From Alphaproteobacteria bacterium (GTDB lineage Bacteria; Bacteroidota; Bacteroidia; Bacteroidales; FEN-979), in NCBI GenBank assembly GCA_009928665.1, contig SACF01000036.1, positions 1 through 45,214 of the forward strand: a stretch of 45,214 nt of DNA. Reading direction: 5' to 3'. The notes under the pieces were generated by a model. That model was not told the origin of the DNA and ran no database searches. It was given only the letters and a program-made list of their open reading frames with translations. Below are positions 1-6,802 of the stretch, piece by piece. The position numbers were made by a program, and so were the translations under genes. The first letter of the stretch is position 1; each line of letters begins with the position of its first letter.

Positions 1-1387
1 CATACAGCGTTACGGTATAGGTTCCGGGGGCGGCATAGGTGTGCGAAGGAGCGGCAATTGAAGAGGTGTTGGCTGTACCCGAGGCCAGATCACCAAAATT
101 CCAGAGGGTGGTGTCGGCCGGTGGCCAGATGTCGGGCGAAAAGCTTACCGGGGCGCCCTGACACCGGCCGCTTTGATGAATGTATGCCTTGTAACGCTGG
201 AGGAATTGGGGCAGGCCCCTGACTGCTATTCTTCCATTTAAACTAACCGCATTAGTGACAAAGTCACAACCCGTTCCCCTGATGCCCGGGTTATTAATAA
301 CACTCAATGAATCTTTTGAGATTCTGTTTCCATAGATTTTCCGGTCGGGGCCTAATTGCAAACCCTGCGTTCCCTGATCTGCATGGGGACTCATATAGAT
401 CAGTATCTGGCTTTGCATGAACTGCGCAGAATCGGTAAGCGTAGCATCGTATTGACATATTCCCTGGTAAAACTTTTGTTCGGCAATATTCAGGAATTGA
501 CCTTCAATGTAAAGTACTTTTGCATCTGAAGAAAATTCGGCAAACCTGGGTCTTGTTTCAAGAGGAGGCAGCGATGGCCTAAATAGAAAAAGCAGGTTTA
601 ATTCACCGGTCAGATTATTAAAAGTTCCGAATTCAACAGTTGAATCATTCATGTGACACGAAACAAATTTTGACCCATCTTGTGATATCTTAAGTGCTCC
701 ACTATTTACCCCTGTACCGTACAAATATGCGGGGCTTAAAACAGGGGTATTTGAAATGCCATCAACAGAAATAAGGTAAGAGGCATAAGATATTTCTTTT
801 TTTGTAACAATCCATATATCACGATTATTCCTGTGGCGGGTCGCGTGTAATTTGTCACAGGCATCATCAGCTCCAGCAACTGGAATATCTTTCATTCCGG
901 GGACAATTGCTCCCAATCCATTGTCCAAACGCATATCGAGTACCGAATAAAATAATCCAATCTGGGTGACACCGGCATAAAATTTACCTAATGTAAAAAT
1001 ATAATAAACACTGTCGTCATCGATTTTCTTTATGGGAAATACGGGCTGATTATATCCAGTACTTGCAAATAAATACCCATTTTGCATGAACATATGATTT
1101 CTGTTGTAAACCTTATATCCGTCAGAATAAAATAAAAGATTTCCGGTTGAATCAGAAACGCTGGCGGTAGCCTCGGAGGCATACATAATACCATTTAGAA
1201 GGGCAGTTGGTATTCCTGAATTAAAATCCAAAGCGGCTTTCTCTCCGAAATACCATTTATTAAACTCGCCCTGTGAAAAAGAAAAAAATGGCGATAGAAA
1301 CAGAATTATTACCAGGTATCTTAAATACTTGATATTTACCCTGAGTCTACCGCCAAAAGAGCTATTCATAAGGATGATCAATTTCAT
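1..1387 (-). CDS. Secreted propeller/PKD protein, 3' end cut by window edge
   Basis: The frame is open from ATG at 1387 down to base 1, so about 462 residues are present and the C-terminus is missing. The N-terminus has a basic stretch, a hydrophobic core and a likely cleavage site after FSFSQ, so the protein is probably exported. The mature part opens with NKWYFGEKAALDFNSG, which matches QAEVWYFGEFAGIDFRSG in the protein at 9060-11036, and both continue with repeated short strands of the kind seen in beta-propellers. At the window edge a PKD domain begins (LWNFGD, then HTYAAPGTYTVTLY). By analogy with the paralogue, the missing end should carry a CHU_C or other T9SS sorting domain; this is inference. 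The propeller-encoding part is clearly AT-rich, while bases 1 to about 230 (PKD) are GC-rich. Confidence 0.85.
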   Translation of the reverse strand, partial: MKLIILMNSSFGGRLRVNIKYLRYLVIILFLSPFFSFSQGEFNKWYFGEKAALDFNSGIPTALLNGIMYASEATASVSDSTGNLLFYSDGYKVYNRNHMFMQNGYLFASTGYNQPVFPIKKIDDDSVYYIFTLGKFYAGVTQIGLFYSVLDMRLDNGLGAIVPGMKDIPVAGADDACDKLHATRHRNNRDIWIVTKKEISYASYLISVDGISNTPVLSPAYLYGTGVNSGALKISQDGSKFVSCHMNDSTVEFGTFNNLTGELNLLFLFRPSLPPLETRPRFAEFSSDAKVLYIEGQFLNIAEQKFYQGICQYDATLTDSAQFMQSQILIYMSPHADQGTQGLQLGPDRKIYGNRISKDSLSVINNPGIRGTGCDFVTNAVSLNGRIAVRGLPQFLQRYKAYIHQSGRCQGAPVSFSPDIWPPADTTLWNFGDLASGTANTSSIAAPSHTYAAPGTYTVTLY

Positions 1388-1424
1388 GGCAACTCGGCCG
1401 CGAATGATATGTTTTTATTATACA

Positions 1425-1434
1425 GGACCGGTCC
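1425..1434. promoter_or_regulatory. Palindrome GGACCGGTCC in divergent intergenic region
   Basis: The 222-bp gap between the divergent genes starting at 1387 (minus) and 1610 (plus) holds a perfect 10-bp palindrome 38 bases upstream of the minus-strand start. The surrounding sequence is AT-rich, so the GC-rich palindrome stands out. It could be a binding site, but it is short and may be chance. Confidence 0.25.
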
Positions 1435-1585
1435 GAGCGTTAAATTTACAAATAAAAAGATTTACGATTACCAGGATGATAGAAGTATTTTAACAGGTTT
1501 TTTTGATTCATTTCTGGATTTCTTTAGCCGAAGCTGACAGGATTTGCTCCGGTAAGGGCAGTGAATGAATAACGAACTTTTTTCG

Positions 1586-1593
1586 TAACTTCG
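1586..1593 (+). promoter_or_regulatory. Candidate -7 element (TAACTTCG) for ald
   Basis: TAACTTCG differs by one base from the Bacteroidota -7 consensus TAnnTTTG and lies 16 bases before the ATG at 1610. I see no clear -33 TTTG at the usual spacing, so support is moderate. Confidence 0.4.
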
Positions 1594-1609
1594 TCTGAAA
1601 TTTTCAGAC

Positions 1610-2818
1610 ATGGAAGGACAAAGTCCGGGTTATGCCGACCTTTTGCATCCGCAGGAGGAGATGCTTGAAGTTGCGCGGCAATCAAGCGCTCTGATAATCG
1701 GCGTTCCCAGGGAGGTTTCGGGCCAGGAGAACCGGATTTCGCTGGTCCCCGACGGGGTCGCCCTGTTATGCCGGAACGGGCACCAGGTGATGGTGGAACA
1801 GGGCGCCGGGATCACGGCACATTTCACCGATCACGAATACAGCGAGGCCGGCGCCCGGATCATGAATTCATCAAAGGAGATTTTTCAGGCCGATATTGTG
1901 CTGAAAGTCGCCCCGCCTTCGCCGGAGGAGATGGAACTACTGCGCCCCAGGATGACCCTGATCTCATCGATCCAGGTTGCGTTGCAGTGTGAAGAATATT
2001 TCAAAACCCTGCTTTCTAAAAAGGTCACCGCCCTTGCCTTCGAATTTATCCGCGACCGCACCAAACAATTGTCCATCATCAGGGCCATGAGCGAGATTGC
2101 AGGCTCTACCTCCATCTTTGTCGCAGCCGAATACCTTGCAAATCCGGAATACGGCAGGGGAAAGATGTTCGGCGGGTTTACCGGCATCAATCCTTCGGAG
2201 GTGGTCATTATCGGCGCCGGGACGGTGGCTGAATTTGCCGCCCGTTCGGCCATCGGACTGGGAGCGCAGGTCAAGATTTTTGACAATTCCGTTTACCGGC
2301 TGCGTCGCATCCAGAATAACCTCGGAAGAAGGGTCTTCACCTCAATTCTTCATCCCAAGGTGCTGCTCGAATCGATGCGGACGGCCGACGTTCTGATAGG
2401 CGCCCTTCATACCCATGAGGGGAGAACCCCCTGTATCATCACCGAAGAGATGATCCGGCAGATGAAGGAGGGTTCGGTGGCGATCGATGTCAGCATCGAT
2501 CAGGGAGGATGTTTTGAAACGTCCCGCCCGACCACGCACAAATCGCCGGTTTACAAGGTTCACGGGGTAACCCATTACGCGGTGCCCAATATTCCTTCGA
2601 AAGTTCCGCATACGGCTTCGCAGGCGCTGAACAACATCATCGTGCCGATTCTGCTTCAGATGGGGTCGGAAGGCGGTATGGAAAACCTTCTGAAAAATGA
2701 TGCCGGCGTGAGACAGGGTGTCTACAGCTACAATGGCATCCTTACCAACCCGTTCATCAGCCGTCTCTATAACCTGCCTTTTCAGGATATCGGGCTGCTG
2801 ATGGCGGCTTATCATTGA
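1610..2818 (+). CDS. ald: Alanine dehydrogenase
   Basis: This 402-residue protein is an NAD-dependent alanine dehydrogenase of the AlaDH/PNT family, interconverting L-alanine with pyruvate and ammonia in the cytoplasm. The catalytic N-terminal domain begins near residue 29 with IIGVPREVSGQENRISLVPDG. The Rossmann motif GAGTVAEFAAR lies around residues 203-213, and the family's late motif appears as VPNIPSKVPHTASQALNN. It carries about 28 residues before the usual family start. It is the first of three closely spaced plus-strand metabolic genes, with aroB starting 25 bases downstream. That suggests co-transcription, but no direct link between alanine turnover and the shikimate pathway is evident. 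Confidence 0.93.
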   Translation: MEGQSPGYADLLHPQEEMLEVARQSSALIIGVPREVSGQENRISLVPDGVALLCRNGHQVMVEQGAGITAHFTDHEYSEAGARIMNSSKEIFQADIVLKVAPPSPEEMELLRPRMTLISSIQVALQCEEYFKTLLSKKVTALAFEFIRDRTKQLSIIRAMSEIAGSTSIFVAAEYLANPEYGRGKMFGGFTGINPSEVVIIGAGTVAEFAARSAIGLGAQVKIFDNSVYRLRRIQNNLGRRVFTSILHPKVLLESMRTADVLIGALHTHEGRTPCIITEEMIRQMKEGSVAIDVSIDQGGCFETSRPTTHKSPVYKVHGVTHYAVPNIPSKVPHTASQALNNIIVPILLQMGSEGGMENLLKNDAGVRQGVYSYNGILTNPFISRLYNLPFQDIGLLMAAYH

Positions 2819-2843
2819 TTACTTTCATCCGGGAGTATCTGTT

Positions 2844-3950
2844 ATGAAGAAGAGTTGTCGCCTGGTTACGATCGATCGTCCGGTAGTTTTTTGCGGGAAC
2901 GGCGCACTGAACCATCTCGACCGGTTTCTTACTTCAAACCGGATGAACCGGGAACAAATCTTTATTCTTGCCGACCGGGAAACCCACCGGCACTCTCTTC
3001 CCGTTTTGTTATCCGCCTCCTATACTCTTGACCAGGCAAAATATCTGACGGTCGCGGGAGGAGAGGAGTCGAAGACGCTTGAAACAGCGACGGGGCTTTG
3101 GGAGCAGATGCTCACTGCCGGCGCCGGACGGAACAGCCTGCTGATCAATCTGGGAGGCGGCGTGATCAGCGACACGGGCGGTTTTGTAGCGGCATGTTTT
3201 CACCGGGGAATCCGGTATGTCAACATACCCACTTCGCTGATCGGCCAGGCAGATGCCTCGATTGGCGGGAAAACAGGGATCAACCTGGGCAGGATCAAAA
3301 ACCAGATTGGCGCTTTTTGCAACCCTGCCGCGATCTTCATCGATCCGGTATTTTTGGCCACCCTTCCCAAAAACCACCTGCGATCGGGATGGGCCGAAGT
3401 GATCAAATGTGCCCTGACCGGAGATGAACGTCTGTGGAGCCGGCTCGCGAAACATCCTGTTGAAGCGCTGGTTGAACTTCCGGTAAACGACCGGCTTATC
3501 GAACACGTTATCAGTAAAACGGTCGACTATAAGCTTATGCTGGTGAAAAAGGATTTCAGGGAGCGAAACCTGCGAAAGACGCTGAATTTCGGACACACGC
3601 TCGGGCATGCTTTTGAAACCCTTTCGATGGAGCGGCAGGGCGAATCGCTGTTGCACGGCGAAGCGGTCGCGGCCGGGATGATCTGCGCCGTCATGCTCTC
3701 CCGTTTAAAAACAGGCCTTGATCCGGCTGAAAGCGACAAAATAATCCGGTATCTTCAGGCAGGGTATGGAAAGTTCTCCATCGGAACGACCGATGTGGAG
3801 CGGCTCCTTCAGATTGTGGCGCATGACAAGAAACGGAGGAACGGCGCCATCGAATTCACCCTTCTTACACGGCCCGGCAAAGCGAGGATTCAGGTACCGT
3901 GCCGGGAAGAGGAGATCGTACAGGCAGTTCGTTTTTATCAGGATTTGTAA
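2844..3950 (+). CDS. aroB: 3-dehydroquinate synthase
   Basis: AroB (368 residues, normal length) converts DAHP to 3-dehydroquinate, the second shikimate step, using NAD and a divalent metal. The sequence shows the NAD-binding GGGVISDTGGFVA stretch, PTSLIGQADASIGGKTGIN, and the metal/active-site segments GWAEVIKCAL, FGHTLGHAFE and LHGEAVAAGM, and near the end HDKKRRNG. The ATG follows a GGGAG-like stretch at 2830-2834. Together with aroA downstream it provides two of the seven pathway steps; the other aro genes are not in the window. Confidence 0.96.
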   Translation: MKKSCRLVTIDRPVVFCGNGALNHLDRFLTSNRMNREQIFILADRETHRHSLPVLLSASYTLDQAKYLTVAGGEESKTLETATGLWEQMLTAGAGRNSLLINLGGGVISDTGGFVAACFHRGIRYVNIPTSLIGQADASIGGKTGINLGRIKNQIGAFCNPAAIFIDPVFLATLPKNHLRSGWAEVIKCALTGDERLWSRLAKHPVEALVELPVNDRLIEHVISKTVDYKLMLVKKDFRERNLRKTLNFGHTLGHAFETLSMERQGESLLHGEAVAAGMICAVMLSRLKTGLDPAESDKIIRYLQAGYGKFSIGTTDVERLLQIVAHDKKRRNGAIEFTLLTRPGKARIQVPCREEEIVQAVRFYQDL

Positions 3951-4088
3951 CAGGATCCCGGGTAAGGATCGGAAAAAAGCGCTGTTCCCGGATATCATTT
4001 ATGAAATAGTCAATGGCAACAGGCTTTTCAAACGGTGAATAATCATAAGGGCCATTTTAATATAACCTGAAAAATGAGGAGGAGATGA

Positions 4089-4145
4089 AATATCCATTGG
4101 AACCAGGTTCATGCAAATCACGCATGATAATAATGGATATTCCAT
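4089..4145. repeat. Dispersed repeat copy A, hairpin-forming, between aroB and aroA
   Basis: Bases 4092-4145 match 41109-41162 at 47 of 54 positions without gaps in the same orientation. The shared core is CAGGTTCATGCAAATC. This copy is bounded by a perfect 10-bp inverted repeat (AATATCCATT at 4089-4098, AATGGATATT at 4132-4141), so it could fold into a hairpin with a 33-base loop. It sits in the 225-bp gap that separates aroB from aroA, which holds no gene I can support. It may be a REP- or MITE-like element. Confidence 0.7.
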
Positions 4146-4175
4146 TTGACCAATGAGATATAAAATTATTGACAA

Positions 4176-5435
4176 ATGAAAAGCATTACCCTGTCGAAGA
4201 TGGACAGGTCGCTGCACGGAGTAATTCCCTTGCCAGCCTCCAAGAGCATCAGCAACCGGTTGCTGATCATCCAGGAGCTGTGCGGCAAGCCATTCGGGAT
4301 CTCCAACCTGTCGGAGGCCGACGACACCTTGCTGTTGTCGGGGTTGTTGCGTGAAATGGAGCATGCAAAGCCCGGTAAGCAGGTCCTTTCGCTCGACACC
4401 GCGAACGCGGGCACCGTGATGCGGTTTCTAACGGCCTTGCTGAGCAGCCGGCCCGGACGGTGGATGCTGACGGGATCCGATCGCATGAAGCAGCGTCCGG
4501 TCGGTGGGTTGGTCGATGCGTTGGTTTCGTTGGGCGCCGTAATCGATTACCTTGGGAAACCGGGTTACCCGCCGTTGCTGGTGAAAGGAACAACGTTAAA
4601 GGGCGGCACGGTCGCCATCGATGCGGGGGTGAGCAGCCAGTTCATCAGCGCCTTGCTTATGATTGCCCCGGGATTACCGGGTGGGCTGACGATCAAACTG
4701 AAGGGGGATGCGGTCTCTTCGCCTTATCTGAAAATGACGATCGACCTGATGGAACATTTCGGCATCCGGATCAAATCACAACAAAACCAGATCCGGGTAA
4801 ATCCCGGAGCTTACCGGCCGAAACCCTTTACCGTGCCGGCCGACTGGTCGGCGGCAGCTTTCTGGTACGAAGCGGTCGCCTTCTCTGCCAGGGGCGATCT
4901 CGAACTGCCCGGTTTGGTTCCGGGAGCTTTGCAGGGCGATGCGGTATTGGCTGAAATTTACCGGAACTTCGGCGTTCATACTGAGTTCTCGGCATCAGGC
5001 GCCCGGCTGACAAGGGAACCGGTGAAAATCGATGGTTTTTATTTCGACTTTACCGACTATCCCGATATTGCCCAGGCTGTAATCGCGACGTGTGTGGGAT
5101 TGGGCATCAGGGGTCGGTTCGAAGGATTGAAAAGTTTGCAGATCAAAGAGACCGACCGCCTCCGGGCCATAAAAAGTGAAATCGAAAAGCTGGGATTTGA
5201 ATGCAACATAACAGCCCGCGGTGAAGCGCTTACCGCGATGGAAATCAGCCCGTCCCGGCATAAAACAATCGCCCAGCCCGTTTTCGAAACGTTCGGCGAT
5301 CACCGGATGGCCATGTCGCTCGCACCCTTTGCCATGCAGCTGGGTTCCGTCCGGATCCAGAATCCCGATGTGGTGGTGAAGTCCTATCCCCGGTTCTGGG
5401 AACATCTGAAAATGACCGGCTTCCAAATCATCTGA
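4176..5435 (+). CDS. aroA: 3-phosphoshikimate 1-carboxyvinyltransferase (EPSP synthase)
   Basis: AroA (419 residues) joins shikimate-3-phosphate and phosphoenolpyruvate to make EPSP, the sixth shikimate step. The substrate-binding LPASKSISNR (K23, S24, R28) matches the E. coli K22/S23/R27 set. NAGTVMRFLTA, the S3P-binding SSQFISAL, the Asp-containing FTDYPDIAQ segment, the catalytic KETDRLRA motif and GDHRMAMSLAP are all present and in family order. The ATG has no Shine-Dalgarno sequence, as is common in this phylum. It follows aroB after a 225-bp gap containing the dispersed repeat, so it may be separately transcribed. Confidence 0.96.
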   Translation: MKSITLSKMDRSLHGVIPLPASKSISNRLLIIQELCGKPFGISNLSEADDTLLLSGLLREMEHAKPGKQVLSLDTANAGTVMRFLTALLSSRPGRWMLTGSDRMKQRPVGGLVDALVSLGAVIDYLGKPGYPPLLVKGTTLKGGTVAIDAGVSSQFISALLMIAPGLPGGLTIKLKGDAVSSPYLKMTIDLMEHFGIRIKSQQNQIRVNPGAYRPKPFTVPADWSAAAFWYEAVAFSARGDLELPGLVPGALQGDAVLAEIYRNFGVHTEFSASGARLTREPVKIDGFYFDFTDYPDIAQAVIATCVGLGIRGRFEGLKSLQIKETDRLRAIKSEIEKLGFECNITARGEALTAMEISPSRHKTIAQPVFETFGDHRMAMSLAPFAMQLGSVRIQNPDVVVKSYPRFWEHLKMTGFQII

Positions 5436-5477
5436 TATTTCCAAAGTAATAAACAACACTGTTGTGGTATTTCCAAA
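5436..5477. promoter_or_regulatory. Operator-like element upstream of the LutA-type gene
   Basis: Just after the aroA stop, a 13-bp palindrome (ACAACA-C-TGTTGT, 5453-5465) is flanked by two direct copies of TATTTCCAAA (5436-5445 and 5468-5477). The block ends 6 bases before the -7 element at 5484. This layout fits a regulator-binding site; a weak terminator hairpin for aroA is the alternative. Confidence 0.4.
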
Positions 5478-5483
5478 TTTTGT

Positions 5484-5491
5484 TAATTTTG
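5484..5491 (+). promoter_or_regulatory. -7 promoter element TAATTTTG
   Basis: This is a perfect match to TAnnTTTG, 65 bases upstream of the GTG start at 5557. It implies the LutA-type gene has its own promoter and is not simply read through from aroA. Confidence 0.55.
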
Positions 5492-5556
5492 ACAACCCTT
5501 CCGGTCATCGACGGGTGACAATTCATACCGGCATAAACCGTAATCAGTAGCGATCC

Positions 5557-6276
5557 GTGATTGTTGATATTTTCATACCCTGTTTTACCGACCAGATCTA
5601 CCCCGACACCGGGATGAACATGGTAAAGATTCTTGAAAAGCTGGATGTCGGGGTTCACTACAACGGCAACCAGACCTGTTGCGGACAGATGGCCTTCAAC
5701 AGCGGTTTCTGGGATGAAGCCAAGCGGATGGGAGAGAAGTTCATCAAGGATTTCTCCAACGACCGGCCGGTTGTCGGGCCCTCGGCATCGTGCATCGGGT
5801 TTATTAAAAACTATTACAGCTGGCTCTTTCATAATACTGCGTATCATCTGGAATACAAGCAGTTAAAAAAGAATATTTACGAATTTACCGACTTCGTGGT
5901 GAATGTGCTCAAGGTTGAGGATATCGGCGCCTCCTTCCCGCATGTTGTAACCTATCACGATTCGTGTGCAGCGCTCCGGGAGTATAATTTAAAGGATGAG
6001 CCCCGGCGGTTGCTTTCAAAGGTTCAGGGACTCGAACTGCGTGAAATGCGCGACACGGAAGTGTGTTGCGGATTCGGGGGCACCTTCTCCGCCAAGTTCG
6101 AACCCATCTCTTCAGCTATGGCCGAACAAAAGGTGCTCAATGCCCTGGAAACCGGCGCCGAATATATCGTTTCAACCGATTCATCCTGCCTGATGAATCA
6201 GCAATCGTACATCGAAAAAAACAACCTCCCCATAAAGACTATTCATATCATTGATGTTCTCGCCTCGGGATGGTAA
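5557..6276 (+). CDS. LutA/YkgE-type (Fe-S)-binding CCG-domain oxidoreductase subunit
   Basis: This 239-residue protein has two cysteine-rich CCG domains: C9 with CCG at 41-43, and C137 with CCG at 170-172. Length and motif spacing match LutA/YkgE, the subunit of the LutABC L-lactate oxidation complex; related domains occur in GlpC and heterodisulfide reductase HdrB. An in-frame TAG at 5548 forces a start at the GTG (5557), and the first residues IVDIFIPCFTDQIYP match the family N-terminus. No lutB or lutC is adjacent, so the partner and substrate are open; a role in lactate or glycolate oxidation is inferred from the family only. Confidence 0.88.
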   Translation: MIVDIFIPCFTDQIYPDTGMNMVKILEKLDVGVHYNGNQTCCGQMAFNSGFWDEAKRMGEKFIKDFSNDRPVVGPSASCIGFIKNYYSWLFHNTAYHLEYKQLKKNIYEFTDFVVNVLKVEDIGASFPHVVTYHDSCAALREYNLKDEPRRLLSKVQGLELREMRDTEVCCGFGGTFSAKFEPISSAMAEQKVLNALETGAEYIVSTDSSCLMNQQSYIEKNNLPIKTIHIIDVLASGW

Positions 6277-6310
6277 ATTCGAACCGCATTTTTCCGGTCA
6301 TAATTTTTTT

Positions 6311-6318
6311 TAACTTTG
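6311..6318 (+). promoter_or_regulatory. -7 promoter element TAACTTTG
   Basis: A perfect TAnnTTTG element lies 37 bases before the ATG at 6356. Since downstream genes abut or overlap, it may drive the whole run from 6356 to 13180 and perhaps 13894. Confidence 0.6.
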
Positions 6319-6355
6319 CAGTAATTTTCATAAGTTACTGTTTAAATATTTCATT

Positions 6356-6802
6356 ATGAAGAGATTCTGTCGCACCGTCGGCGTGTTGTTCATCCTGTTT
6401 TCGCTTCTGCACGGAAAATCCTATTCTCAGGACTTCATTGCCGTTGATGACCCCGGATTCCATGCCCGGTACGCATCTTTCGATTTCCGGGATCGATTTG
6501 CCGTCAGGATTCAGAGTGACCGGATCAACAACTATTACCTGGTTGATATTGATTCGTTTTCCAACCGGTTTGAAAAGGTTTGGTTTATGAACCTGACCTT
6601 TTCAGAGCATCAGCTCGTGAACGTTGTTCCCGACATCACAAAGTCCTATGTGACGTTTATCGCTTCGGTTGTCTATCCTGAAAAAGATATTTTAAACTTG
6701 TTGGATGATCTGAAAGCAAAGACCCTTAAGAAATCTGCTTCGATGAGCGGGGAACAGCGGGAGGATTGGCTTGGTAAAAACGATAAATACAGGAAGCCAT
6801 GA
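6356..6802 (+). CDS. Small secreted protein of unknown function
   Basis: I do not recognise this 148-residue protein. It has a clear signal peptide (basic MKRFCR, then VGVLFILFSLL, probable cleavage after SYSQ). The mature part is about 120 residues, rich in aromatic residues and alternating strands (FAVRIQSDRINNYYLVDID), with a charged C-terminus and no cysteine. It begins a tightly packed run: its stop overlaps the next start (ATGA, 6799-6802), so it is probably translationally coupled to the T9SS protein that follows. A role with that surface protein is inference from position only. Confidence 0.8.
   Translation: MKRFCRTVGVLFILFSLLHGKSYSQDFIAVDDPGFHARYASFDFRDRFAVRIQSDRINNYYLVDIDSFSNRFEKVWFMNLTFSEHQLVNVVPDITKSYVTFIASVVYPEKDILNLLDDLKAKTLKKSASMSGEQREDWLGKNDKYRKP

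Noticed and set aside
3999..4364. 121-codon minus-strand open frame across the aroB-aroA gap
   Set aside because: It overlaps the 5' part of aroA, is largely made of the dispersed repeat, and shows no recognisable protein features.
4995..5495. 166-codon open frame antisense to aroA
   Set aside because: It is a shadow of a well-supported gene; no start context, promoter or family features.
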